Shown: in pieces, positions 15,938 to 23,866 of the stretch
Layout of the letters: every line of letters begins with the position of its first letter
Position numbering within the stretch: position 1 is the stretch's first letter
Position numbers and translations under genes: made by a program
Assembly: GCF_003293745.1 (NCBI RefSeq)
Contig: NZ_PTLZ01000001.1
Location: 620,001-684,000 of the forward strand
DNA length: 64,000 nucleotides
Source: Herminiimonas fonticola
Lineage (GTDB): Bacteria; Pseudomonadota; Gammaproteobacteria; Burkholderiales; Burkholderiaceae_D
Reading direction: 5' to 3'
Notes under the pieces: model-generated
What the model saw: only the letters and a program-made list of their open reading frames with translations
Told to the model about the DNA's origin: nothing
Databases searched by the model: none

Positions 15938-17188
15938 TTAAATTTTCGTTAAAATTGTCTTAAAAACAATTCGGAAATTACTGCCATTTTTTGGATTATT
16001 TTCGACATGTAGCGTCGCGGCTAGGTATTCGCAGATGCGCACGACTAGAGCGAGGCCCAGTCCTGTGCCGGCGGAGCCCACCAATGGTTTTGCGGAAGGA
16101 TTATTTTGCAGGCGCGCCTGTACGGATTCAGGCAGGCCGGGGCCAGTATCTTCGACGATAACGGAATGCCCAATCATCTTGACGGTGACTGAGCCTTGTT
16201 CTGTGTATTGGCAGGCGTTGCGGATCAAGTTGCCGATTGCCGCTGTCAGCAACTCTTTGCGTGCCGTCACGACGAAATCTTCGCCTTCTTCAAAATTGAG
16301 TGTGACCGGCTTGTTCTCGACGAAATGCTGGCAGCGTGCAATTTCGGCATGAATGACCTCTGCGACCGAGGTTTCCGGCCGATTGATCTGGTCTGGCGCG
16401 CGCGCCAGTTGCAGCAGTATTTCAACGCACTCGTTTGCTTCCTTGGCTGCGCGCAGGATGCGCTCTGCTGGCGCATGCAGTGCCGGTTGCGCCGCCGTTT
16501 GTTCGACCAATAACTCTGCCGCGCCTGTGATGATGGTAAGAGGAGTACGTAATTCGTGGCTGACATCACCGGTAAAGAAGCGCTCGCGTGTCAGAAATTG
16601 CTTGAGTTCTGCGGTATGGGCGGCGAATGCGCGAGCTAATATGCCGAGTTCATCCTTGCTGTCCAGTAGTGGTAATTCTGTTGGATGGTTATTGTCCTTG
16701 ACTGCAGCAGCCAGTTCGACGATGGGGTCGACGAAGCCGCGTGCGATAAAACTTCCCAGAAACAGCGACAGCGCGACGAAGCCGAGGAAGCCGGCTATGA
16801 CCATCGCGTAAATCACATGCTCGATGTTTTTGTATTCGCTGGCGCGATCGATGACCACATAGGTGCCTGCATTATCTTCGCCGACCAGCAGATGGACGTT
16901 TTTTCCTTCGAAGCTTTCCTTGGCGACGCCGAGCGGCATGTCGCGCAGTGCAAGCGGGATATCTTCGCCGTGATAAAAACTGACATCGGACGGCATTTCC
17001 ACCGGCATGCCGATCGCATGGCGCGGCGATGCCCAGGCAGCAATGCTGCGTAAGTGTTCATCTACCAGTAAATCTTCGGTACCTTCAATGGCAACGGCGA
17101 CTACCGCGCCAAAGAAAGTACAAATCGCGAGTGCGAAAAGAAGGTAGGCGACAACTATGCGTCGTCGCAATGAACTACGTCGTTTCAT
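15938..17188 (-). CDS. Membrane sensor histidine kinase
   Basis: 416-residue partner of the response regulator upstream. Helix 1 is about residues 11-33, followed by a small periplasmic domain to about 124, helix 2 at about 125-149 and a HAMP-like linker. The HisKA box FTGDVSHELRTPLT carries the phospho-accepting His at 211. The ATPase part has NLIRNACQYT (N box), VEDTGPGLP (G1) and GTGLGLALV (G2). Its start overlaps the regulator's end by 14 nt, so the two are translationally coupled. The signal is unknown. The sensor domain is short (about 90 residues) and not of a type I recognise. Confidence 0.92.
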   Translation of the reverse strand: MKRRSSLRRRIVVAYLLFALAICTFFGAVVAVAIEGTEDLLVDEHLRSIAAWASPRHAIGMPVEMPSDVSFYHGEDIPLALRDMPLGVAKESFEGKNVHLLVGEDNAGTYVVIDRASEYKNIEHVIYAMVIAGFLGFVALSLFLGSFIARGFVDPIVELAAAVKDNNHPTELPLLDSKDELGILARAFAAHTAELKQFLTRERFFTGDVSHELRTPLTIITGAAELLVEQTAAQPALHAPAERILRAAKEANECVEILLQLARAPDQINRPETSVAEVIHAEIARCQHFVENKPVTLNFEEGEDFVVTARKELLTAAIGNLIRNACQYTEQGSVTVKMIGHSVIVEDTGPGLPESVQARLQNNPSAKPLVGSAGTGLGLALVVRICEYLAATLHVENNPKNGSNFRIVFKTILTKI

Positions 17189-17864
17189 CCGAGCCTACCA
17201 AGCGGTAGCCTATGCCCTGAACTGTGCGCAACATCGCAAACGGATGTGCTTTATCCAGTGCCTGCCGCAAGGCGTGGATGTGGGTGCGTAGCGCATCGCT
17301 GTCTGGCGGATGATCGCCCCAGACTTCCAGTTCCAGCGTTTCGCGCGAAACGACTTTTGGCGCTTCCTTCATCAGGCAGCCCAGGATCTTGAATCCTGTT
17401 TTGGTCAACGTGACCGGCATGCCGCCGCGTTTGACTTGATATGTCGAGGTGTCGAATACCAAATCGCCGACGCTGAGGAAGTTCGTGCCCTGATTTTTGC
17501 CGCGTGCGCGACGTATCAATGCCTTGAGGCGAACTTCCACTTCCAATAGCGAAAACGGCTTGACTAGATAGTCGTCTGCGCCGCTGTCGAAACCGGCAAC
17601 TTTGTCGTCCAGTGTGTCGCGCGCGGTCAGCATCAGCACCGGCGTATCGTTTTGCAATTCGTCGCGCATCTTGCGGCACAGCGTCAGGCCATCTATGCCT
17701 GGAATCTTGATGTCGAGAATGACGGCATCGTATTCATGTTGCGCCGCGAGTGCGAATCCTGCGTATCCGTTGGCTGCGCAGTCGAGCACGTAGCCGCGCG
17801 GTTCTAGAAACGCGTACAGATTCGCGACGATATCGGCGTTATCTTCAATAATCAAAATGCGCAT
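17175..17864 (-). CDS. OmpR/PhoB-family response regulator
   Basis: 229 residues. The receiver domain has acidic pair E7/D8, phospho-acceptor D51 (VILDIKIPG), T80 in MLTA and K102 in LVKPF. The C-terminal winged helix (about 130-225) shows LTKTGFKILGCLM and HIHALRQALDK with RTVQGIGYRLV, the recognition and wing elements. It is the first gene of an operon with the histidine kinase. A long inverted repeat at 17913-17963 lies 49-99 nt before its ATG and could be its own operator. The target genes are unknown; the exported glutathione peroxidase is a neighbour but is read towards this operon. Confidence 0.93.
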   Translation of the reverse strand: MRILIIEDNADIVANLYAFLEPRGYVLDCAANGYAGFALAAQHEYDAVILDIKIPGIDGLTLCRKMRDELQNDTPVLMLTARDTLDDKVAGFDSGADDYLVKPFSLLEVEVRLKALIRRARGKNQGTNFLSVGDLVFDTSTYQVKRGGMPVTLTKTGFKILGCLMKEAPKVVSRETLELEVWGDHPPDSDALRTHIHALRQALDKAHPFAMLRTVQGIGYRLVGSDETT

Positions 17865-17912
17865 GGTAGGAAGGCGAGTGTTCGCCTGTAATCACTTTCA
17901 GTTTCGGTTTGG

Positions 17913-17963
17913 TTCATGAATAATCCTTGGCGCGTGGTATCTGCCAGCAGATTTATTCATGAA
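17913..17963. promoter_or_regulatory. Perfect 11-bp inverted repeat before the two-component operon
   Basis: TTCATGAATAA at 17913-17923 and its exact complement TTATTCATGAA at 17953-17963, separated by 29 nt. Each arm contains the self-complementary octamer TTCATGAA, so the octamers are also a direct repeat with centres 40 nt apart, near four helical turns. This is a typical operator layout for a dimeric regulator. Binding is inferred, not shown. Confidence 0.5.
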
Positions 17964-18094
17964 TCTGGTCAAGTTCGACATTATGCCTGCTGATGGCATG
18001 GGCGCGCTTACTGTGTTGTAAGGTCCGCAGGCCTTGTTTCCCTTTGCCAGCCCTGGAATAGCAGATTTCATGGTTCAACGCGTCGACAAGGGGT

Positions 18095-18673
18095 TTATCT
18101 TTGCGCCAACGCCTGCTCAATGTCGGCCACCAGTTTTTTATCGGCGGGTGTCACTTTCGATGGATAACTGGCCATTACATTACCCTTGCGATCGAGCAGG
18201 ATCTTGTGGAAATTCCATTTCGGCGGCCGCGCCCCAGCTTTCATCAATGATTGATAAAACGGATTGCTGCTCGGGCCGATAACCGATGTTTTGGCAAACA
18301 TCGGGAATTTGACGCCATAGGTATTGTTGCAAAATTCGGCGATTTCCTTGTTCGCACCAGGTTCTTGCTGGCCGAAATCATTCGATGCAAAGCCCAGTAC
18401 GACCAGACCTTGATCCTTGTACTTGGCATACAGTTTTTCCAATCCTTCGTATTGCACTGTGTAGCCGCAGTAGCTGGCGGTGTTGACGACCAAAATGACT
18501 TTACCTGCGTACTGGCAAAGATTTTGTGACGCTTCATCTTGCAGACGTTGCACAGTATGGTTCAATGTTGCAGGGCAGGCCGCGTTGGCTGATGTCTGTG
18601 CGTATGCGTGTGCACCTATGAAAAAACTCGATAGTAGGGTGCAGCGCAGGATCGTTGAAATTATTTTCTTCAT
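18095..18673 (-). CDS. Exported glutathione peroxidase-family protein
   Basis: 192-residue thioredoxin-fold peroxidase. A signal peptide (residues 1 to about 25, ending AHAYAQ) sends it to the periplasm, which is unusual because most bacterial BtuE/Gpx proteins are cytosolic. The catalytic centre is complete: NTASYCGYT with peroxidatic Cys69 (Cys, not Sec), FASNDFGQQEPG with the Gln, and PPKWNFHK with the Trp and Asn. A second Cys in EFCNNTYG fits a thioredoxin-regenerated, Cys-based enzyme. It reduces hydrogen or lipid peroxides. The start has a ribosome site only weakly visible. Confidence 0.87.
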   Translation of the reverse strand: MKKIISTILRCTLLSSFFIGAHAYAQTSANAACPATLNHTVQRLQDEASQNLCQYAGKVILVVNTASYCGYTVQYEGLEKLYAKYKDQGLVVLGFASNDFGQQEPGANKEIAEFCNNTYGVKFPMFAKTSVIGPSSNPFYQSLMKAGARPPKWNFHKILLDRKGNVMASYPSKVTPADKKLVADIEQALAQR

Positions 18674-19021
18674 GATGAGTTTGCTTGTCGTATGTGGATA
18701 AGTGCATCTTGCATCAAGATGCCAAGTTTGTCATGGCGGGTGCTGTGAAGTTTGTTCTACATGACATGCTTTTCAGCAAGCAAGCTTGTGCAGGAACGGA
18801 TTGAATTCATCGCAGAATGGTTTACCTTTTGTATGAAACAAGTGTGTTCCGCATGGCGTCTAATCTTTTGCAGAGCAAGCTATTTGGCTTTTTGTAATGC
18901 AGGGAAAATGAAATTTCACACTGAAAATAAAGCTTTATATAAGGAAATTGCCGGACTGTTACTGGGTAAGTGACGAATTTCTTGGTAGAATCAAGCACTT
19001 AACTCAATTTTTAAGGCGCAT
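18674..19021. other. 348-nt divergent intergenic region
   Basis: Contains the promoters of the leftward peroxidase gene and the rightward ferritin-like gene. An extended -10 sequence, TGGTAGAAT, lies about 30 nt before the ferritin-like ATG, with no good -35. Short plus-strand ORFs here have poor ribosome sites, and I do not call them. Confidence 0.4.
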
Positions 19022-19870
19022 ATGTTGTACCCAGAATTGTTTAAATCCTTAGAACAGGTTCGCTGGAACATGGAAACCGATATTCCATGGGATCAGTTCG
19101 ACGGCTCCAAGCTCACTGATGAGCAAGCACAAACCATACGCATGAATGCGATTACGGAATGGTCGGCCTTGCCTGCAACGGAAATGTTCTTGCGTGACAA
19201 TCGCGGCGACAGTGACTTCTCTGCATTCATGTCGGTCTGGTTTTTTGAAGAACAAAAGCATTCGCTGGTGTTGATGGAATATCTGCGCCGCTTCAAGCCG
19301 GAGTTTGTGCCGACTGAAGAGGAATTGCACAACGTGCGTTTCGAATTCGATCCTGCCCCAGCGCTGGAAACGCTGATGATGCACTTCTGCGGCGAAATCC
19401 GCTTGAATCACTGGTATCGCTGTGCGTCCGACTGGCACACCGAACCTGTCATCAAGCAAATCTACAAAATCATCAGCCAGGATGAAGCGCGCCACGGCGG
19501 CGCTTATCTGCGCTACATGAAAAAAGCGTTGAACGAAGTGGGTGATTCGGCGCGCGCTGCATTCGCAAAAATCGGTGTGTTGATGGCTTCGGCGCGTCGT
19601 ACTGAAAAGCCTTTGCATCCAACCAATCTGCATGTGAACCAATCCTTGTTCCCGAACGACACCGTGCAATCACGTTTACCTGATCCGGAATGGCTGGAGC
19701 GCTGGCTGGACGGTCAGATCAAGTTTGACGGCGAGTGGGAAAAGAAAGTTGTCGATCGGATTCTGCATAATATGTCGCTGCTGTTCGAGCGCACCTTCGG
19801 TTCCGTGCAGGAATTGAATCGCTATCGCAAGGAAATCGTCACGCGTCTGGCAGCGGTACAGGCAGCCTAA
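19022..19870 (+). CDS. Ferritin-like di-iron protein
   Basis: 282-residue helical protein of the ferritin-like/acyl-desaturase superfamily. Iron ligands appear as E46 (in TEWSALPATE), E76 with H80 (FFEEQKH), E125 (CGEIRLNHWYR) and E155 with H158 (DEARH). Two E-x-x-H motifs and two lone Glu make a full di-iron site. The protein lacks the small ferritin length, so an oxidase or oxygenase role is possible, but the substrate is unknown. The gene stands alone between its promoter region and a strong terminator. Family membership is clear, function is not. Confidence 0.8.
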   Translation: MLYPELFKSLEQVRWNMETDIPWDQFDGSKLTDEQAQTIRMNAITEWSALPATEMFLRDNRGDSDFSAFMSVWFFEEQKHSLVLMEYLRRFKPEFVPTEEELHNVRFEFDPAPALETLMMHFCGEIRLNHWYRCASDWHTEPVIKQIYKIISQDEARHGGAYLRYMKKALNEVGDSARAAFAKIGVLMASARRTEKPLHPTNLHVNQSLFPNDTVQSRLPDPEWLERWLDGQIKFDGEWEKKVVDRILHNMSLLFERTFGSVQELNRYRKEIVTRLAAVQAA

Positions 19871-19895
19871 GCAAGGTTGCAGTTTTTGCATTCGT

Positions 19896-19925
19896 AAAAA
19901 AGCCGCAGAATTTTTGCGGCTTTTT
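19896..19925 (+). terminator. Rho-independent terminator of the ferritin-like gene
   Basis: AAAAAGCCGCA pairs with TGCGGCTTTTT across a short loop, followed by T-rich sequence. It lies 26 nt past the stop codon. Confidence 0.92.
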
Positions 19926-19997
19926 GTTTGTCTGAAATTGTTCGAATTGCATGTGCCACAGGTTTTTGTGAATATGTAGAGTCATCAGGAGAAAATA

Positions 19998-20456
19998 ATG
20001 CAAAGACGTGTTTTTCTACGTGCCGCACTTTTGCTTGGCGCAATGCCGACCATCGGTTTTGCCAAGGTGAGCCAGCCGGTGATCCAGGTTTACAAGAGTG
20101 AGACTTGCGGTTGCTGTACACAGTGGGTAGATCATCTACGCGCGAATGGCTTCAAGGTGAATGCGCAGAATGTGCCGAACACTGCCGCGTATAGGACGAA
20201 GCTGGGCGTGCCGTCTTCATTAGGCAGCTGCCATACCGGAACAATAGGTGGTTACGCGCTGGAAGGGCATGTGCCGGCTGCTGATATCAAGCGCTTGCTG
20301 GCAGAAAAACCGAAAGCAGCAGGTTTGGCTGTGCCCGGCATGCCGATGGGATCGCCCGGCATGGAAGTGGCCGGTGAGCCGGCGGATGCTTACGATGTGC
20401 TGTTGTTTCAGGCGGATGGAAAATACAAGGTGTATAGCCACTACCCTGCCAAGTAA
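19998..20456 (+). CDS. Exported DUF411 metal-binding protein
   Basis: 152-residue protein with a Tat- or Sec-like N-terminus (MQRRVFLRAALLLGAMPTIGFA). The DUF411 core carries YKSETCGCCTQWVDHL, a CxCC motif, and later SLGSCHTG, a second Cys-His pair; together these are the proposed copper or heavy-metal site. The C-terminal part has PGMPMGSPGMEV, a Met-rich loop common in periplasmic copper proteins. It lies head-to-head (convergent) with a PCuAC copper chaperone, separated by a strong terminator. A role in periplasmic copper handling is inferred from motif and context. Confidence 0.85.
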   Translation: MQRRVFLRAALLLGAMPTIGFAKVSQPVIQVYKSETCGCCTQWVDHLRANGFKVNAQNVPNTAAYRTKLGVPSSLGSCHTGTIGGYALEGHVPAADIKRLLAEKPKAAGLAVPGMPMGSPGMEVAGEPADAYDVLLFQADGKYKVYSHYPAK

Positions 20457-20472
20457 TCCAGGCCGGCGCGAT

Positions 20473-20506
20473 AAAAAAAGGGACCTTATCAAAGGTCCCT
20501 TTTTTT
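20473..20506. terminator. Bidirectional terminator between two copper-protein genes
   Basis: AAAAAAAGGGACCTT pairs with AAGGTCCCTTTTTTT around a short loop. It serves the convergent DUF411 and PCuAC genes. Confidence 0.94.
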
Positions 20507-20543
20507 GCGCATGCACGTTTGACGATTCTTGGCTCACTAGCTA

Positions 20544-21035
20544 TCAGTGATGTTGATGTTCTTCCTGCTTGGTCTCGGTATTTTTAGCTTTGTTTTCTTC
20601 AACTAAAATGGAAGTTTCCACTTTCCCGGCCTTCTTGAACGTCAGCGTCAGCGGCAATTTGTCGCCGGCCTTGAGTGGAGCTTTCAATCCCAGCAGCATG
20701 ATGTGATAGCCGCTGCCGGGTTGCATGACGATTTTATCTTGCGGCTTGAGTTCTATGCTACCGACTTCGCGCATGCGCATGACATTATCAGTGGTCATCG
20801 ACATGCTGTGAATTTCCACCGACTGCGCTGCAGGTGATTGCGCGGAAATCAAGGCGTCAGCTTGCTTGCCCTTGTTTTCCAATGTGAGATAGGCGCCGCC
20901 GCTGGTTTGGCCAGGCATGGTTGTGCGCGCATATGGATGGGCTATAAGGATGTCGCCGGCGCGGTACTCATGTGCGAGTGCAGAGCCGCAGATTAACAAA
21001 CCGGCAGAAATGAATGAGAGTGAGCGTAAGTTCAT
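20544..21035 (-). CDS. Periplasmic PCuAC copper chaperone
   Basis: 163-residue protein with signal peptide (residues 1-21, ending GSALA). The Cu(I) motif H-x-M...M-x-H-x-M is visible as HSMSM at about 75-79, VMRMRE, and GYHIMLLG near 110. Family members pass Cu(I) to the CuA centre of cytochrome c oxidase. The tail is His/Gln-rich (EEHQHH) and may add low-affinity metal sites. The gene lies 3 kb from the cox locus that encodes a CuA subunit, so they may serve one pathway. It is convergent with the DUF411 gene. Confidence 0.92.
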   Translation of the reverse strand: MNLRSLSFISAGLLICGSALAHEYRAGDILIAHPYARTTMPGQTSGGAYLTLENKGKQADALISAQSPAAQSVEIHSMSMTTDNVMRMREVGSIELKPQDKIVMQPGSGYHIMLLGLKAPLKAGDKLPLTLTFKKAGKVETSILVEENKAKNTETKQEEHQHH

Positions 21036-21117
21036 GCTGTCCTTTGAATGGAACTTGAATGGTTGCGTACGGCGAAGAAAATTCCCAGCGAGTATCCTAG
21101 CTTAAAACCGGATGGAA

Positions 21118-21600
21118 TTAACTGCCACCTTCAAAACCGTTTTGCCGCCATGCTTCATACACCACGACGGCAACCGTGTTGGACAGATTCAGACTGCGAT
21201 TATCCGGTCGCATAGGCAAACGTATTCTTTGCTCGCCAGGGAAAGAATTGCGCAGCGTCGGATCCAGTCCTTTGGTCTCCGAGCCGAATACAAAAATATC
21301 TCCCGGCTGAAATGCCAGATTTGCAAACGGCGTCGAGCCATGTGTCGTCATGGCAAACATGCGTGCCGGATTCAAAGGTTGTTCAGCCGGAAATGAAGCG
21401 AGAAACGCCGCCCAGTCGCTATGTACCTTCATCTGTGCATAGTCATGGTAATCGAGGCCGGCGCGGCGCATCTTGGCATCGTCCAAGGGGAAGCCGAGTG
21501 GCTCAATCAAATGCAATTGCGCACCAGTGTTCGCGCACAGGCGGATGATATTGCCGGTGTTCGGCGGGATTTCGGGTTCTACCAGTACTACATGAAACAA
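21118..21600 (-). CDS. trmL: tRNA (cytidine/uridine-34 2'-O)-methyltransferase
   Basis: 160-residue SPOUT-class methyltransferase that 2'-O-methylates the wobble nucleotide of tRNA-Leu isoacceptors. The N-terminus (MFHVVLVEPEIPPNTGNIIRLCANTG) and the knot region (FGSETKGLDP, IRLPMRPDNRSLNLSNTVAVVVYEA) are diagnostic; the split quotation marks two adjoining stretches. SPOUT folds dimerise. The next gene upstream on this strand is comF, 101 nt away. Confidence 0.94.
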   Translation of the reverse strand: MFHVVLVEPEIPPNTGNIIRLCANTGAQLHLIEPLGFPLDDAKMRRAGLDYHDYAQMKVHSDWAAFLASFPAEQPLNPARMFAMTTHGSTPFANLAFQPGDIFVFGSETKGLDPTLRNSFPGEQRIRLPMRPDNRSLNLSNTVAVVVYEAWRQNGFEGGS

Positions 21601-21701
21601 ATCAATTCTCCTCGGCGTAATTCAATATGAAGCCGCCAGTGTGTTGTGCGTTCGGGGCGTGCACAGATCGGATGGCGCATTTTAATCTGATGTGTCGCCA
21701 A

Positions 21702-22445
21702 TTACTTATGCGGTGTGCGTGCGAAAACCAGATTGGTGACGCGGACTGCGCCATGACGCTTCAGCGTGGCAGCGATTTCATTCAGGGTTTCGCCTGTGGT
21801 CAGTACATCATCGACCAAACCTATGTGCTGCCCGCGCACGAATTTGACGGCGTTGGCCGGTAGCGCAAAAGCGTGGCGGATATTGCGATGTCGTTCGGCG
21901 GTTGGCAACATCGCCTGCATCAAGGTGTCGCGCGTGCGTTCTATTAACTGAGGGGCGAGCGGGATGGCAATAGCCCGTGCCAGCGGTTTGGCGATTTCCA
22001 GCGCCTGATTGAAGCCGCGTTCGGCCAGACGCTTTTCGCCTAGTGGCACCGCAGCCAGCAAGGTTGGCATGGTGAAAGCCGGCTCACGCAATATGGCGTC
22101 TCGCAACATGCGCGCAAATAAAGGAGCCAGGGCCAGACGATTACCGAATTTGAGGGCCAGTACCAATTGATCTATAGGCGCAGTGTAATCGCTGGCGACG
22201 ATGGTGGTGTCAAAGGCGGGCGGATTGCTCAGGCAGTTGCCGCAGCGTTCGGCTTTGTCGCTGGCGAAGGCTAGCGGAGACGCGCACTGCGAGCAGCGAT
22301 GTGGGTGCTGGCTGAAAAAGCGACTGTTGCAATCCTGGCAAAGCGAGTCTGCGCCGCTAACTCCGCATAATGCGCACGACGATGGCAGCGCCGCAGGCAA
22401 CTGCCGAATGAAATGCCGAGTCCAGTCGAGAAAACGATAATGCAT
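21702..22445 (-). CDS. comF: ComF-family phosphoribosyltransferase-like protein
   Basis: 247-residue protein. Zinc-binding CxxC pairs appear at about 24-70 (CALCGVSG, CQDC, CSQCASPL, CGNCLS). The type I phosphoribosyltransferase core follows, ending with the PRPP loop GLVDDVLTTGETLNE. ComF proteins are needed for natural transformation in several bacteria, and related GntX works in DNA uptake for nutrition. It is divergent from a methyltransferase gene across 64 nt. Whether this strain is naturally competent cannot be told from the window. Confidence 0.88.
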   Translation of the reverse strand: MHYRFLDWTRHFIRQLPAALPSSCALCGVSGADSLCQDCNSRFFSQHPHRCSQCASPLAFASDKAERCGNCLSNPPAFDTTIVASDYTAPIDQLVLALKFGNRLALAPLFARMLRDAILREPAFTMPTLLAAVPLGEKRLAERGFNQALEIAKPLARAIAIPLAPQLIERTRDTLMQAMLPTAERHRNIRHAFALPANAVKFVRGQHIGLVDDVLTTGETLNEIAATLKRHGAVRVTNLVFARTPHK

Positions 22446-22509
22446 CGCGCAACCCAGCCTTCATGCGTGTAAACTTGCGGCATTATCTCACTGAACCTTC
22501 TCTCTATTC

Positions 22510-23439
22510 GTGTCCTCCCTTCCTGACTCCAGCCTGAGCGCGCCAATTGATTTAAACCGGGTGCGTACCTTGTTCGATGACCCGGCGCGCTTGGTCGAAT
22601 CGAATTTTCTGCGTCGTGAAGTCGCGACTCGTATGCATGAACGCCTGGCTTTGGTCCGGATTACGCCTGAGCGTGTGCTCGATGCCGGTTGCGGCGAAGG
22701 CGAGGATCTGACAACTTTGCAAAAACGCTTCCCGAAAGCGGCAATGCTGGGTTTGGATGCGTCGCCCGCCATGCTGGCGGAAGCGCAGGCTGCACAAACG
22801 GCAGCCTTGTCATCCATGAATCGTTTGCTGCAGCAATGGTTACCAGCCGGGATGGGCAGAGAATCGGGCGCGAATTTGCTATGTGGTAATTTTTCCCAGC
22901 TACCTTTCGGTATTAACGCGGTCGATCTGGTGTGGTCGAATCTGGCCTTGCATTGGCACCCGCAACCGGATCGTGTATTTGCCGAATGGCGTCGCGTATT
23001 GCGGCAGGATGGTTTGTTGATGTTTTCCTGTTTTGGCCCTGATACCTTCAAGGAGTTGCGTGCTGCGTTTGCGCAAGCCGACAGTGAGCCGCATGCATTG
23101 CCGTTTGTGGATATGCATGATTTTGGCGATATGTTGGTGAGCGCCGGCTTTTCAACGCCGGTCATGGACATGGAAACCTTGACTGTTACGTATGGCTCGG
23201 TCGAAAAACTGATGGGCGATGTCCGTGCTTTTGGTGGCAACCCATTGGATACGCGGCGCAGAGCCTTGCTTGGCAAACAAGCGTGGCAGCGCGTAGTAGA
23301 TGTGCTGGAGCAAAGCCGTGATGCCGACGGCAAGATTCCGCTGACATTTGAAATTATTTACGGCCATGCATTCCGGCCGGCGCCACGCACGACTGCCAGC
23401 GGTGAATCTATCGTTCGATTTGATTTGCCAAAAAAATAA
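22510..23439 (+). CDS. SAM-dependent methyltransferase, BioC-like
   Basis: 309-residue class I methyltransferase. Motif I is VLDAGCGEGED near residue 58, the acidic residue in AMLGLDASPAML follows, and motif IV is near VDLVWSNLALHW. The long opening helix (RTLFDDPARLVESNFLRREVATRMHERL, here shown in two overlapping halves) and the post-IV stretch RVLRQDGLLMFSCFGPDTFKELR match BioC, which methylates malonyl-ACP at the start of biotin synthesis. No other bio gene is nearby, and similar proteins have been annotated variously, so I leave the symbol blank. It starts with GTG at 22510, in the absence of a suitable ATG. Confidence 0.8.
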   Translation: MSSLPDSSLSAPIDLNRVRTLFDDPARLVESNFLRREVATRMHERLALVRITPERVLDAGCGEGEDLTTLQKRFPKAAMLGLDASPAMLAEAQAAQTAALSSMNRLLQQWLPAGMGRESGANLLCGNFSQLPFGINAVDLVWSNLALHWHPQPDRVFAEWRRVLRQDGLLMFSCFGPDTFKELRAAFAQADSEPHALPFVDMHDFGDMLVSAGFSTPVMDMETLTVTYGSVEKLMGDVRAFGGNPLDTRRRALLGKQAWQRVVDVLEQSRDADGKIPLTFEIIYGHAFRPAPRTTASGESIVRFDLPKK

Positions 23440-23576
23440 GAAAACAGACAAGAGGAAAGCAAGGGTACTTGCTGAAGTGGCATTACTTTAATGCAGTGAG
23501 CGCTACAGTATTTTTGGGTAGTGTGCAGTGAAGTGTTGCTTACTTTCAGCATTTAGAGCGCTAAATTCCTGTGCAC

Positions 23577-23606
23577 TTGATAACACTGTCATTTCCGACT
23601 TATACT
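23577..23606 (+). promoter_or_regulatory. Sigma-70 promoter of the cox operon
   Basis: TTGATA (23577-23582), 18-nt spacer, TATACT (23601-23606): five matches of six to each consensus hexamer. It is the best promoter in the leader and points to coxB, 260 nt downstream. Confidence 0.65.
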
Positions 23607-23824
23607 TCGACGGTTTTGCGCGAGCGCGACTTTGCGTGCGCGTATATATAAAAGCAAGCGGTCAGACTGAAGCAGCTGCAGGAATAGTGCGGTGCAATGA
23701 TAAGTAGGCCGGAATCGCAAGCACACAATCAGATGTGTAGTTGATTCCCGATGGATCAAGAGGAGCATTCCAAAAAGAATGCGCTAGAGGCTGGGGCTGG
23801 CAGTCTTGCCCGGCGGTGAACTGG

Positions 23825-23848
23825 ATTCTTAATTCAGAATTCTTAATT
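23825..23848 (+). repeat. Tandem ATTCTTAATT repeat before coxB
   Basis: Two exact copies of ATTCTTAATT at 23825-23834 and 23839-23848 with a 4-nt gap (period 14), inside the untranslated leader 19-42 nt before the coxB ATG. No known regulator is suggested. Confidence 0.6.
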
Positions 23849-23866
23849 TGGGCATTTGAGGAAATC

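Larger units (their letters stand above)
23440..23866. other. 427-nt leader region of the cytochrome oxidase locus
   Basis: Contains a strong promoter at 23577-23606 and, just before coxB, a tandem AT-rich repeat at 23825-23848. The transcript would have a leader of about 250 nt. Weak short ORFs occur; I do not call them. Confidence 0.55.

Noticed and set aside
18752-18973. 73-codon plus-strand frame before the ferritin-like gene
   Set aside because: TTG start, no ribosome site and no family features; more likely untranslated leader.
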